NCBI RefSeq assembly: GCF_022758295.1
Contig: NZ_JALDWJ010000002.1
Location: 62,001 to 126,000 of the forward strand
DNA from: Lysobacter sp. CFH 32150
Lineage (GTDB): Bacteria; Pseudomonadota; Gammaproteobacteria; Xanthomonadales; Xanthomonadaceae
DNA: 64,000 nucleotides
Direction of reading: 5' to 3'
This document shows positions 1 through 8,235 of the stretch, piece by piece (position 1 is the first letter of the stretch; each line of letters begins with the position of its first letter). The notes under the pieces were generated by a model. It was given only the letters and a program-made list of their open reading frames with translations. It searched no databases and was not told the DNA's origin. A program made the position numbers and the translations under genes.

Positions 1-41
1 GCCAACGTGGCGTCGGCATCCTGCATGGGTTCGTTGGTCAT
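1..41 (-). CDS. grpE: N-terminal fragment, probably GrpE
   Basis: A start codon at 41 on the minus strand opens a frame (M-T-N-E-P-M-Q-D-A-D-A...) that runs off the window edge. It lies 57 nt downstream of the hrcA stop on the same strand, where grpE sits in the hrcA-grpE-dnaK heat-shock cluster of many proteobacteria. The residues visible are acidic, as is usual for GrpE N-termini, but too few for family recognition, so the name rests on gene order. Confidence 0.45.
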   Translation of the reverse strand, partial: MTNEPMQDADATL

Positions 42-98
42 TCTTCCAGCATCCATCCGCGGCCACCGTGCCGCCCTGGGGACTGGTATTAGGGCCTG

Positions 99-1160
99 CT
101 ACCCGTCTTTCAAGGCCGGCGCCTTCAGGGCCGCCCCGAGGACATCCGCCGCCGCCTGTACCACCGGGATGATCCTGTCGTAGGCCATGCGGGTCGGCCC
201 GATCACGCCCAACACGCCCAGCACCTGGCCGCCGGCCATGTATGGGGCCGTCACCAGTGAAACGCCTTCGAGCGGCGCCAGCCCGGTCTCTTCGCCAATG
301 AAAATGCGCACGCCGGGCGCGCGCAGGGTGCGTTCCAGCAACTGCAGGATCTCGCGTTTACGGGCGAAGGCTTCGAACAGTTCGCGGAGGCGGTCGAGAT
401 CGGACAGCTCCTGCACCCCCATCAGTCGGGTCTGCCCGGCCAGCACCATGTCGTCGCCGGCGGGGGCCAGGGCTTGCTCGGCCAGCTCGACCGTATGCGC
501 CAGCAGGATTTCCATCTCGCTACGCGCTGCCTGCAACTCACGCACGAGGGTGGTGCGGATCTCGGACAACGGCAGACCGGCGAAATGATGGTTGAGGTAA
601 TTGGCGACTCGCTCGAGTTCGCCGGCGTCGTAGGCGCGGCGGGTCTGGATGATCCGGTTCTGCACATCGTTGTCGGCGAACACCAGGATCGCCAGCACCC
701 GCTGTGCGTCCAGCGGCACGAAATCGATATGACGGAACGCGAACTGCTCCCGCCGCGGCACGCTGACTACCCCGACGAAATGGGTCATCGCCGACAGAAG
801 TTCCGACGCGCTGCCGAGCAACGCCTGGGTACCGGACCCCGCCGGCAACTCGTGCTTCAGTCGCGCCAGCTCACCTTCCGGCAGTGGCCGCACCTGCAAC
901 AGGGAATCGACGAACACCCGGTACCCCTGCGCAGTGGGTATCCGCCCGGCCGAGGTATGTGGCGAGCTGAGCAGGCCAACGTCTTCGAGGTCGGCGAGGA
1001 TGTTGCGGATCGTCGCCGGACTGACGTCGAGGCCTGCATGTTTGGCCAATGTCTGCGACCCGACCGGTTCACCGTCGCGGATATAACGCGCGATCAGCGT
1101 GCGCAGCAGCTGACGAGCGCGGGGGTCCAAGGGCTTGTCGTCGGCGAAGACACGGCTCAT
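99..1160 (-). CDS. hrcA: Heat-inducible transcription repressor HrcA
   Basis: HrcA represses groE and dnaK operons by binding CIRCE inverted repeats and is kept active by GroEL. The 353-residue product has the usual length. An N-terminal winged helix (about residues 12-80, with the LDVSPATIRNILADLEDVGLL recognition segment and HTSAGRIPT) precedes the GAF-like dimerisation core and the C-terminal IFIGEE and GVLGVIGPTRMAY motifs of the family. It is divergent from recN with 76 nt between starts and is followed by a probable grpE. No CIRCE element is visible upstream of hrcA, so its operators would be elsewhere, for example before groE. Confidence 0.96.
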   Translation of the reverse strand: MSRVFADDKPLDPRARQLLRTLIARYIRDGEPVGSQTLAKHAGLDVSPATIRNILADLEDVGLLSSPHTSAGRIPTAQGYRVFVDSLLQVRPLPEGELARLKHELPAGSGTQALLGSASELLSAMTHFVGVVSVPRREQFAFRHIDFVPLDAQRVLAILVFADNDVQNRIIQTRRAYDAGELERVANYLNHHFAGLPLSEIRTTLVRELQAARSEMEILLAHTVELAEQALAPAGDDMVLAGQTRLMGVQELSDLDRLRELFEAFARKREILQLLERTLRAPGVRIFIGEETGLAPLEGVSLVTAPYMAGGQVLGVLGVIGPTRMAYDRIIPVVQAAADVLGAALKAPALKDG

Positions 1161-1166
1161 GCACCG

Positions 1167-1195
1167 GATATAAGCCCCCGGGGCATCGCACGCAA
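1167..1195 (-). promoter_or_regulatory. Candidate sigma-70 promoter of hrcA
   Basis: On the minus strand a TTGCGT (1195-1190) and a TATATC (1172-1167) are separated by 17 bp. The expected transcription start falls on or within 1-2 nt of the hrcA ATG, which would make the mRNA leaderless, and no Shine-Dalgarno sequence is evident. This is a reading by eye; a heat-shock sigma promoter was looked for and not recognised. Confidence 0.3.
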
Positions 1196-1236
1196 GCGCT
1201 TGGTCGTTTCACCGCGGCACGGCACAATCGCTGCGC

Positions 1237-2919
1237 ATGCTGACCCATCTCGCCATCAAGGACTTCGCCGTCGTGCGCGCGGCTGAACTGGATTTCGGCC
1301 CTGGTTTGACCGTGATTTCCGGCGAAACCGGTGCCGGCAAGTCCCTGCTGGTCGACGCGCTTGGCTTCCTTTCCGGCTCGCGCGCCGACAGTGGCGTGGT
1401 GCGCCATGGTGCTGAACGCGCGGAACTGATCGCACTATTCGACCTGAGCGACGCTCCGGATGCGCTGGCGTGGCTGCGCGAACAGGAGCTCGACGACGGC
1501 ACGCTCGAAGACGGCATGGGTTGCCAACTGCGCCGCACGATCCGCGCCGATGGCGGCTCCAAGGCCTGGATCAACGGCCGCCCGGTGACGCTGGGCCAGC
1601 TCGGTGACCTCGCCGAGCGCCTGGTCGAAATCCATGGCCAGCACGAGCACCAGGCCCTGCTGTCGAAGGCTAGCCAGCTCGCCCTGCTCGATGCCTACGG
1701 CCGTCACGAAGCCGAACTGGCCGCAGTGCGCACCGCTGCGCAGGCCTGGAATGTCCTGCTGCGCGAACGCGACACGCTATCGCGCCAAGGCGACGTCTCC
1801 GAACGCATCACCTGGCTCGAACACCAGTTGGCCGAACTCGAACGCGAGGACCTGGAACCGGCATCCATCGCCGACCTCGTCGCCACGCACCGCCGCCATG
1901 GCCATTCCGCCGCACTGATCGCCGCCTGCGACGACGCATTCGCCCGCCTCGGTGGCGACGAAGCGCCGTCGCTGTCGCGACAGCTGCAGCAGGTCCGCAA
2001 TGAACTGGCCAAGCAGGCCGAACACGAACCTCGGTTGGGTGAAGTCGATGCCATGCTCGATGCCGCTGCGATCCAGCTCGATGAAGCCATCGCCTTGCTG
2101 GAACGCGTGCGTGCCGACCTCGACCTCGATCCCTCGGCGTTCGAACAACTGGAACATCGCCTCGGCCGCCTCCACGACCTCGCCCGTAAGCACCGGGTCG
2201 CACCGGACGCATTGGCCACGCAGCGCGATGCATTGGCTGCAGAACTCGAAATCCTGCGCAGTGCCGGCGAACGCGTGCACGTGCTCGACCTCGAGATCGC
2301 AACTGCCACGTCCGCATGGCGCAAGGCCGCCAATGCACTCGGGACAGCGCGACGCAAGGCCGCTGCCTCGCTCTCCGCAAGCACCACCACACTGATCACC
2401 GAGCTTGGCATGGGCGGCGGTCGCTTCGAGGTCGCGCTTGAACCGAACGAAGGCGATCGCCCGGACCCGCAAGGCAGCGAGCGCGTCGAATTCCTAGTCG
2501 CTGCGAACCTTGGGCAACCACCGCGACCGTTGCGCAAAGTCGCCTCCGGCGGCGAACTGTCCCGCATTTCGCTGGCCATCGAAGTCGCTGCATTGGGCCT
2601 CGACGCGGTGCCGACGATGGTCTTCGATGAAGTCGATTCCGGCATCGGCGGCGCAGTCGCCGAGATCGTCGGGCAGAAGCTGCGTGCACTCGGCAGCAAA
2701 CGCCAAGCGCTTTGCGTGACCCATCTGCCGCAGGTCGCGGCGCAGGGCCACGCGCATTACCGCGTCAGCAAGGCCGCCAACGATGGCGTTACCCAGAGCG
2801 CAGTGCATGCGCTGAGCGCCAAGGAACGCGAGGAAGAACTGGCGCGGATGCTGGGCGGCGTGGAATTGACGCGCGAAGCCCGCGCGGCGGCGAAGCGTTT
2901 GCTCAGCGACGTCACCTAG
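1237..2919 (+). CDS. recN: DNA repair protein RecN
   Basis: RecN is an SMC-like ATPase acting early in RecA-dependent double-strand break repair. The 560-residue protein has a Walker A motif GETGAGKS (residues 29-36), a long central alpha-helical/coiled-coil region, and the C-terminal ABC half with signature KVASGGELSRISLAI, Walker B TMVFDEVDSGIGG and the D-loop/H-loop segment CVTHLPQVAAQGHAHY. It starts 76 nt from divergent hrcA, the usual neighbour. No clear LexA operator was seen in the short intergenic region. Confidence 0.97.
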   Translation: MLTHLAIKDFAVVRAAELDFGPGLTVISGETGAGKSLLVDALGFLSGSRADSGVVRHGAERAELIALFDLSDAPDALAWLREQELDDGTLEDGMGCQLRRTIRADGGSKAWINGRPVTLGQLGDLAERLVEIHGQHEHQALLSKASQLALLDAYGRHEAELAAVRTAAQAWNVLLRERDTLSRQGDVSERITWLEHQLAELEREDLEPASIADLVATHRRHGHSAALIAACDDAFARLGGDEAPSLSRQLQQVRNELAKQAEHEPRLGEVDAMLDAAAIQLDEAIALLERVRADLDLDPSAFEQLEHRLGRLHDLARKHRVAPDALATQRDALAAELEILRSAGERVHVLDLEIATATSAWRKAANALGTARRKAAASLSASTTTLITELGMGGGRFEVALEPNEGDRPDPQGSERVEFLVAANLGQPPRPLRKVASGGELSRISLAIEVAALGLDAVPTMVFDEVDSGIGGAVAEIVGQKLRALGSKRQALCVTHLPQVAAQGHAHYRVSKAANDGVTQSAVHALSAKEREEELARMLGGVELTREARAAAKRLLSDVT

Positions 2920-2947
2920 GACGCCCAGGCAGCAGGAGAAAAGCGCG

Positions 2948-3333
2948 ATGGAAACGGTCACGCATAACCCCAGGGCCGGGATCTATCCGGCGACACCCGA
3001 TTATGTCCACGCTCTGGAGGTCCGCAGTCCCGAACGTCTGCTGTTCGTGAGCGGCACGATGGGCCTGGATGAACACGGAGCCGCCGGCAAAACCTGGACG
3101 ACCAGCTACAGCTGATCTGGTCGAATATCCGCACCATACTTTCCAGCGCCGGCATGACGACCGAGAACATCGTGCGACTCACCAGCTATCTACGCGATCC
3201 CGCTTTTGCAGAAGCCAATGCGCTCGCACGGACACAGGCACTCGGCGAGCGCCGGATCCCGACGACCGCAATCGTCGTCCAGACTTTGTCGACGGATTGG
3301 CTCGTCGAGATCGAAATCGTTGCCGCCGCCTGA
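2948..3333 (+). pseudogene. RidA-family (YjgF/UK114) gene with a frameshift
   Basis: From ATG 2948 the frame encodes a RidA-like start (AGIYPATPDYVHALEV, LLFVSGTMGLDEHG) and stops at a TGA at 3113. The rest of the fold (LDDQLQLIWSNIRTILSSAG, RLTSYLRD, IPTTAIVVQTL, VEIEIVAA) continues in another frame to TGA 3331. The two halves rejoin if one A is restored to the AAAA run at 3089-3092, so one base appears lost in a homopolymer. Intact members of this family are about 128 residues, matching the repaired length. It could be a true pseudogene, a sequencing error or a phase-variable run. An intact RidA paralogue lies at 38513. Confidence 0.8.
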
Positions 3334-3357
3334 CGCCTGACGGAACAAGGAGCAACG

Positions 3358-3759
3358 TCAGCGCTTCTTGCGTACGTACAACACCAGTGCGTGCTCCTCG
3401 ATCTCGTAGCCGTGCTTGGCGGCGACCTCGCGCTGCAATTTCTCGATCTCGCTGCTCTGGAACTCGATCACCTTGCCGGTGTCGATGTCGACCATGTGGT
3501 CATGGTGGTCGCCACGGTCCAGCTCGTACACCGCATGGCCGCCTTCGAAGTTGTGCTTGAGTACCAGGCCCGCTGCCTCGAATTGGGTCAGCACCCGGTA
3601 TACCGTGGCCAGGCCAATCTCGTCACCGTGCTCCAGCAGCGCACGATAGATGTCCTCGGCCGTCATGTGCCGCGGCTTGGTCTGCTCGAGGAGCTCGAGG
3701 ACCCGCATCCGTGGATGGGTGACCTTGAGCCCGGCCTTGCGTAGATCCTGCGATTCCAT
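3358..3759 (-). CDS. fur: Ferric uptake regulator Fur
   Basis: Fur binds Fe(II) and represses iron-acquisition genes. The start at 3759 (MESQDLRKAGLKVTHPRMRVLELL) gives 133 residues, typical for proteobacterial Fur; upstream codons in the same frame do not match the family. Visible are the winged-helix DNA-binding half with HMTAEDIYRALLE and IGLATVYRVLTQFEAAGL, then HNFEGGHAVYELDRGDHHDHMVD with the clustered His/Asp/Glu metal ligands. The gene lacks the usual C-terminal CxxC zinc site; the only dyad-like end is LYVRKKR, as in several gammaproteobacterial Fur proteins. It is divergent from bamE, an arrangement conserved in Xanthomonas and Pseudomonas. Confidence 0.95.
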   Translation of the reverse strand: MESQDLRKAGLKVTHPRMRVLELLEQTKPRHMTAEDIYRALLEHGDEIGLATVYRVLTQFEAAGLVLKHNFEGGHAVYELDRGDHHDHMVDIDTGKVIEFQSSEIEKLQREVAAKHGYEIEEHALVLYVRKKR

Positions 3760-3898
3760 CGTCGCTCCTGCCACATCAGGGGCCCGACAACAGCGGATTA
3801 ACGCCCTGGTGAAATCCGGGCGGACGCGCTGCGCTGCGCCGTCGCGGGCCGAGGGCTTCAGTGTATCATCGCGGCACTCTCCGCCTGTGTGGAAACCG

Positions 3899-4285
3899 AT
3901 GCGCAAGCTGCTCCTGACCCTCGCCCTCGCCGCTGTCACTGCCGGTTGCGGCGTGCTGTACCGCCAGCCGATCCACCAGGGCAACCTGTTGGAGAAAGCG
4001 AACGTCGAGCAGTTGCAGCAAGGCATGGACAAGCGCCAGGTGATGGTGCTGCTGGGTTCGCCGTCGATCGCCGATCCGTTCCACCATGAGCGCTGGGATT
4101 ACGCCGCAAGCCAACGCACCGGCCGGACCGGCAAGACCGAAGTGAAGAACCTGACGTTGTGGTTCGAAGGCGAAACTCTCGCCCGCTGGGAAGGCGAGTA
4201 TTTTCCGGAACAGGACCAGGAACTGGCGCAGCAAATGCGCAAGTTCGGCAACCTGCCCAAGGACAAGAAGAAAGGCGGCCGCTAG
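3899..4285 (+). CDS. bamE: Outer-membrane assembly lipoprotein BamE (OmlA/SmpA)
   Basis: BamE is the small lipoprotein subunit of the BAM complex that inserts beta-barrel proteins. The 128-residue product has a lipoprotein signal ending AAVTAGC (lipid-bearing Cys near residue 17), then the BamE motifs YRQPIHQGN, LEKANVEQLQQGMDKRQVMVLLGSP and DPFHHERWDY. The Lys-rich tail KDKKKGG is common in the order. It is divergent from fur across 139 nt. Its last 4 nt overlap the convergent rnfH gene. Confidence 0.95.
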   Translation: MRKLLLTLALAAVTAGCGVLYRQPIHQGNLLEKANVEQLQQGMDKRQVMVLLGSPSIADPFHHERWDYAASQRTGRTGKTEVKNLTLWFEGETLARWEGEYFPEQDQELAQQMRKFGNLPKDKKKGGR

Positions 4286-4548
4286 GGCCTCGCTTTCCTA
4301 TCGGCGGCGCGCCAACGCCGCGCATCTTTGGGATCGGCCACCAACGGCCGGAGCAATTCGATCCGATCGCCGTCGTGCAACAGTTGCGCCGTATCGCAGC
4401 GCAAGCCGTGAATCGCATAGGCGACGATCCCGTCGGGCAACGAGAGCCCGCTTCGCGCCAGCGCATCAGCGACAGTCGCGCCTTCGGGCAGGTCCAGCAG
4501 CACCGCCTTGAATCGCCGCGGCCACGCCAGCACGACTTCGACTTTCAC
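4282..4548 (-). CDS. rnfH: RnfH family ubiquitin-fold protein
   Basis: An 88-residue protein of the RnfH (UPF0125) family: [11 protein letters not shown] at the start, VADALARSGL, GIVAYAIHG and GDRIELLRPLVADPKDARR near the end, where the family signature lies. RnfH has a beta-grasp fold; its biochemical role is not settled. It overlaps the ratA stop by 4 nt, so the two are probably co-transcribed, the ratA-rnfH order being widespread in gammaproteobacteria. Confidence 0.92.
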   Translation of the reverse strand: MKVEVVLAWPRRFKAVLLDLPEGATVADALARSGLSLPDGIVAYAIHGLRCDTAQLLHDGDRIELLRPLVADPKDARRWRAADRKARP

Positions 4549-4976
4549 TCGACGCCTCGATCGGCGACGCGCACGAAGTCATCGACCATGCGATCCGCCA
4601 GCCCCTGGAAACCGAGCGCGAACGCCGGCCCCAGGAGCCTATTGTTCGGTTCAAACTCCAAGGTGAGCGTTACCTTGCACGCCGATTCGTCCAGCGCATG
4701 GAACTGCCAGCGCCCGGACAGCCGCTTGAACGGGCCATCCTTGAGCTGCATGTCGATGTGGTGCGGCGGCGACAGCGTGTTTTCGGTGGTGAACCAAGTG
4801 CGCAGCGCGCCCAGGCCCAGGTCGAGGCGCGCGACCACCCGCTCGTCGCTGGTTTCCAGTACCACGGCCGAGTCGCACCAGTCGAAGCGCCGTGGATAGG
4901 CGGCGATGTCGTTGACCAGCGCGAACATGCGCGCGGCGGAGTGTTCGACCAGTGCGGAGCGGCGAATCGTGGGCAT
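4545..4976 (-). CDS. ratA: RatA-like START/coenzyme Q-binding protein
   Basis: A 143-residue protein of the SRPBCC superfamily, RatA/Coq10 group. It starts [30 protein letters not shown] and carries WCDSAVV, FTTENTL and [20 protein letters not shown]. In E. coli RatA is reported to block 70S ribosome formation, and related Coq10 proteins bind ubiquinone; both roles are known for the family and neither is shown here. An upstream in-frame ATG at 5018 would add residues encoded by the adjacent inverted repeat and is rejected. It is divergent from smpB. Confidence 0.9.
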   Translation of the reverse strand: MPTIRRSALVEHSAARMFALVNDIAAYPRRFDWCDSAVVLETSDERVVARLDLGLGALRTWFTTENTLSPPHHIDMQLKDGPFKRLSGRWQFHALDESACKVTLTLEFEPNNRLLGPAFALGFQGLADRMVDDFVRVADRGVE

Positions 4977-4979
4977 CGT

Positions 4980-5158
4980 GGGTGTGTCAGCGCATCCCGA
5001 GTAGGTCGCGTTGCCCATGCGCGCTCGCCAGGCAAGGCGTGCGCCGCAGCGCCGTAGTTATTCTACGGCCAAGGCGCGCAACGCAGCCTGGCGAGCACGC
5101 ATGGGCAACCCTTCGGGGACGGAACGTCGCGGCCTACTCGGGATGCGCTGGCACGCCC
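4980..5158. repeat. Large imperfect inverted repeat between ratA and smpB
   Basis: The left arm from about 4980 to 5033 (including CAGCGCATCCCGAGTAGG at 4988 and TTGCCCATGCGCGCTCGCC at 5011) matches, in reverse complement, the right arm from about 5083 to 5158 with only a few mismatches. The centre is a small hairpin GCCGTAG-TTATT-CTACGGC. The outer arms of about 50 bp flank a less symmetric core. The element fills almost all of the divergent ratA/smpB promoter region, so it must be transcribed into one or both leaders or contain their promoters. It resembles a dispersed palindromic (MITE-like) element, but its copy number cannot be seen here. Confidence 0.85.
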
Positions 5159-5197
5159 TCGTATCGCTACACGTCCGCTTCGGCGAGAATGGACAGC

Positions 5198-5692
5198 ATG
5201 AGCAAGAAGGCCAGTAAGGATAAGGGAAACGGCGGTGGAACGATCGCGCTCAACAAGCGCGCGCGCCATGAATACCACCTCGAGCAGAAATTCGAGGCGG
5301 GCCTGGCCCTGCAGGGGTGGGAACTGAAGGCGATCCGCGCGGGCCGCGCCAATATCGGTGAGAGCTATGCCGTGGTGAAAAGCGGCGAACTGTTCCTGTT
5401 CGGCGCACAGATCACCCCGCTGATCTCAGCCTCGTCCCACGTCATCGCCGACGCCCAGCGCACCCGCAAGCTGCTGCTGCACAAACACGAGATCGACGAA
5501 CTGATCGGTCGCGTGCAGCGCGATGGCTACACCCTGGTACCGACCGCGCTGTACTGGAAGGCGAACAAGGTCAAAGCCGAGCTGGCGCTGGCCAAGGGCA
5601 AACAGACGCACGACAAGCGCGACGCCAGCAAGGAACGCGACTGGAACCGTGAGAAGCAGCGGTTGCTGCGGCGGCACAACAAGGACGCGTGA
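5198..5692 (+). CDS. smpB: SsrA-binding protein SmpB
   Basis: SmpB binds the tRNA-like domain of tmRNA and brings it to stalled ribosomes for trans-translation. The 164-residue protein has the OB-fold motifs [38 protein letters not shown] and [18 protein letters not shown], then the basic tail [23 protein letters not shown] 5198 is chosen; ATG 5189 would add three residues. The tmRNA gene lies 2 kb downstream beyond a convergent sensor-kinase gene. Confidence 0.97.
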   Translation: MSKKASKDKGNGGGTIALNKRARHEYHLEQKFEAGLALQGWELKAIRAGRANIGESYAVVKSGELFLFGAQITPLISASSHVIADAQRTRKLLLHKHEIDELIGRVQRDGYTLVPTALYWKANKVKAELALAKGKQTHDKRDASKERDWNREKQRLLRRHNKDA

Positions 5693-5696
5693 GACG

Positions 5697-7586
5697 CTAT
5701 TCCCCGCTCTCTGCTGGCAAGCTGAAGTAGAAGGCCGCACCCTCGCCTTCCTGGCCCTCCGCGCGGATCGTGCCGCCATGGCGCTCGACGATGCGCTTGA
5801 CGGAGGCCAGGCCGATGCCGTCGCCGACGAATCCGGTGTCGTCGTGCAGGCGCTGGAACGGGCGGAACAGCTTGTCGGCATAAGCCTCGTTGAAGCCTGC
5901 GCCGTTGTCGCGAACGAAAAACTCGCCAGCCAGGTTCGCCGCGAATTCGATCTGCGCATCATCGCGGCTGCGGGTGAACTTCCAGGCATTGCCGATCAGG
6001 TTCTGCAGCAGGCTGCGCACCAGCACCGGATCACCCGTCGCCCGCAGACCGGATCCGATATCGACCGCGACCTCCCGTCCGGGCTCGCCGGCATGCAATT
6101 CTTCAACGATCTCGGTGGCGATCCGGCTCAGGTCGAGCGGTTCCAATTTGAGTTCGCTGCGACCGAGTCGCGACAACTTCAGCAGGGCATCGATCAATTC
6201 GCCCATCCGCGAGGCGGCGTTACGCACGCGTCCCAGGTAATCGCGCCCGGTCTCGTCGAGTATGGCAGCGTAACGTTCACCCAATACGCCGCTGAAGCCC
6301 TCTATTGCGCGCAACGGCGCGCGCAGGTCGTGCGAGACGCTATAGGCGAAGGATTCGAGTTCGCGATTGGCTTCACTCAACTCGCGCGTGCGCACTGCCA
6401 CCCGTGCTTCCAGGCTGCGATTGAGCGCGAGCACGTGCGCTTCGCTTCGGCGATGCGCGGCGGTCATGCGCGCGGCGATCCGTTGCGCGCGCGCCTCCGT
6501 GAGCGCCATCGACCAGGCAATGCCGAACAACAACAGCGACGCGAACAAACCGACCACCAGCGTGTTGCGCAACGCGGCGATGGCCGGCGCCGCCACAGGT
6601 TCCGGGCCAGAGACGAAATCGAAACGCCAGCGCCGGCCATAGTGCTCGGTGGTCAAGCTATGCGCGAAGGCGTGATGGCCGTTCTGTTCGAAACCGGGGT
6701 CGGCATACAACAGCTCCGGCTTGGCCTCGGTGATGTCGTACAAGCGAAAATGCAGTTCACGCCGCATCGGGCGCAATGCGACTTCGACGTAGCGGTTCAC
6801 GCGGAACGGCACATAGACCCAGCCCTGCATCGACATTCGCCGCGCCCTGATCGAGCTTGGCGCATCGCCAGCGCGGTAGACCGGCGCATAGATCAGCAAC
6901 CCGGCCACATCGCGATCGGCGTCCTGCAGCAAGCGCACGCGGCCGCTCATGCGCAACGTACCAGTGTCGCGTGCGGCGTCCATCGCTGCACGACGCACAG
7001 GCTCGCTGTACATATCGAAGCCGAGTGCACTGATGTTCTCGGCTGTCCTCGGTTCCAGGTACAGAATCGGGCCGTATTGCGCCCGGATGCCGCGCGGCCA
7101 TACGTTGAACAGGCCATAGCCAGCGGCGCGGCTTTCCAGTTGCAGCCGCTCCAATCCATGCGGCGTGACGTATGCGGCGAACCCCAACCCGGTCAATGCC
7201 GGAAATCGTTGCGGCAACTCCAGGCCGTCGACGAACGCCCGCCATTGCAGAGGACTCGGCCGCGCCACCGTCGCGAACAATGCGACGCCGCCACGAACGG
7301 TGAGTTCGTAGTTCACCAGCCGTTGCTGTAGCAAATCAACGGTTTCCCGCGTCGCCGCCTCGAATTCCGCTTGCGACGCCGCCAGCTCGCGCTCGCGCGC
7401 AGCGCGCCACGACAGCACCACGAGCAGCAGCGAACACACCAGCACGACCAATGCCAGGACAAAACCGGTCCTGCCTGGCCGCCGAGGCGCGACCTCCTGC
7501 GCTGGCTCGCGACCCGGTTCGACCGGCTCCATCTCGCGCTCGATAGTGGGCGAAGGCGGCGACATCCGACCAAGCATAGCCTGCAC
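5697..7586 (-). CDS. Orphan sensor histidine kinase with CHASE domain
   Basis: A 629-residue membrane kinase. A Pro/Glu-rich cytoplasmic start precedes TM1 (about 42-60), a periplasmic CHASE-type region (about 75-335, with GVALFATV, FPALTGLGFAAYV and GLLIYAPVY), TM2 (about 341-361), a coiled stretch, and the HisKA H-box SVSHDLRAPLR with phospho-acceptor His419. The ATPase domain has N box NLIGNAWKF (529-537), G1 DNGAGF (560-565) and G2 GDGIGLASV (588-596). All kinase motifs are intact. No response regulator is adjacent. CHASE domains sense small extracellular ligands, so the signal is unknown. Confidence 0.9.
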   Translation of the reverse strand: MQAMLGRMSPPSPTIEREMEPVEPGREPAQEVAPRRPGRTGFVLALVVLVCSLLLVVLSWRAARERELAASQAEFEAATRETVDLLQQRLVNYELTVRGGVALFATVARPSPLQWRAFVDGLELPQRFPALTGLGFAAYVTPHGLERLQLESRAAGYGLFNVWPRGIRAQYGPILYLEPRTAENISALGFDMYSEPVRRAAMDAARDTGTLRMSGRVRLLQDADRDVAGLLIYAPVYRAGDAPSSIRARRMSMQGWVYVPFRVNRYVEVALRPMRRELHFRLYDITEAKPELLYADPGFEQNGHHAFAHSLTTEHYGRRWRFDFVSGPEPVAAPAIAALRNTLVVGLFASLLLFGIAWSMALTEARAQRIAARMTAAHRRSEAHVLALNRSLEARVAVRTRELSEANRELESFAYSVSHDLRAPLRAIEGFSGVLGERYAAILDETGRDYLGRVRNAASRMGELIDALLKLSRLGRSELKLEPLDLSRIATEIVEELHAGEPGREVAVDIGSGLRATGDPVLVRSLLQNLIGNAWKFTRSRDDAQIEFAANLAGEFFVRDNGAGFNEAYADKLFRPFQRLHDDTGFVGDGIGLASVKRIVERHGGTIRAEGQEGEGAAFYFSLPAESGE

Positions 7587-7635
7587 TGTGAATAGCCGGC
7601 ACCATGAATCGCCGCTGGCCGTGACGGCCCTCCGG

Positions 7636-7664
7636 CTTGTGCGCGCCGGATCGGCCCCTATACT
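7636..7664 (+). promoter_or_regulatory. Candidate promoter of ssrA
   Basis: CTTGTG (7636-7641) and TATACT (7659-7664) are 17 bp apart, a fair sigma-70 match. Transcription would begin near 7671, leaving about 20 nt of leader to be removed by RNase P at the mature tmRNA 5' end. Confidence 0.5.
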
Positions 7665-7691
7665 GACCGAGTCGGCGACATCGACATTCCC

Positions 7692-8046
7692 GGGGGTGCA
7701 CCTGGCTTCGACGGGGGTTGCGAAATCGTCTGGCGCATGCCGAGGGGGCAGCTTTCCTCGTTAATCCAGCCGCAAAACCTCAGACGCCAACGACGACGTC
7801 TACGCTCTCGCCGCTTAAGGCGTAAGCCCCGAACCCACTTGTGCCTGTGCTCGTGGATGTAGGGTCATCATCACAGGATCGGCCGTGGCGGCGACCCGTC
7901 AACCACGGCTCCAATAAAGCGGGTGTGTCCTGCGGTGTGCCTCGCACGTCGTGTTGCCGCAGGACGAGACCAAACGGCGAGCTAAGCATGTAGTGCCGGA
8001 GATGGAGTGCCTTCGGACGGGGGTTCGATTCCCCCCACCTCCACCA
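7692..8046 (+). ncRNA. ssrA: Transfer-messenger RNA (tmRNA)
   Basis: tmRNA rescues stalled ribosomes with SmpB. The 5' end GGGGGTG pairs with CACCTCC before the discriminator A and encoded CCA, forming the acceptor stem. A T-arm (GGGTTCGATTCCC) and the 5' CTTCGACGGG segment are present. The tag reading frame runs from GCC 7786 to TAA 7816-7818 and encodes ANDDVYALAA, ending in the usual LAA degron. At about 355 nt it is a one-piece tmRNA of normal length. Its last 15 nt form the left end of an island. Confidence 0.97.
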
Positions 8047-8047
8047 T
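8032..8047 (+). other. attL-like site in the tmRNA 3' end
   Basis: The 16-bp sequence CCCCCACCTCCACCAT covers the tmRNA 3' end and is repeated exactly at 14277. The 3' end of ssrA is a classic integration target for tyrosine-recombinase islands and phages, and integration leaves such a direct repeat while keeping the tmRNA gene intact. Confidence 0.7.
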
Positions 8048-8073
8048 TTCAAGTTCCAAAGCTGTCAATAGAG

Positions 8074-8114
8074 GCCGGAATCCTTAGTAAAAAAGGGGTT
8101 TCGGCTTTTTTTTT
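8074..8114 (+). terminator. Rho-independent terminator after ssrA
   Basis: A 10-bp stem (GCCGGAATCC with GGGGTTTCGGC, counting G-U pairs) is followed by nine T residues. It lies within the island, so present-day ssrA transcription probably ends here. Confidence 0.75.
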
Positions 8115-8235
8115 GCGATGCCGCCCGATGCGGGCCTTCGCCATACGACGGTAAACATCGTCGCCCAGTGAGCTTTCCACCTTGGCCTAGAGACCCGATG
8201 TTTCCCGTTGCTGATATGGACGTCAGGGAATTCCA

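Noticed and set aside
1161-1236. CIRCE operator upstream of hrcA
   Set aside because: No TTAGCACTC-N9-GAGTGCTAA or close variant could be found.
1704-2699. Long minus-strand frames over recN
   Set aside because: Ser/Arg-rich shadow translations of the recN coding strand.
3069-3560. Plus-strand frame starting within the RidA-like gene and running over fur
   Set aside because: It is the third frame of the RidA region plus antisense of fur; the RidA homology explains the other two frames.
5523-7331. 602-codon open frame on the plus strand over the sensor kinase
   Set aside because: It is the antisense shadow of a clear CHASE/HisKA/HATPase gene; its product is His/Gln/Arg-rich with no motif.
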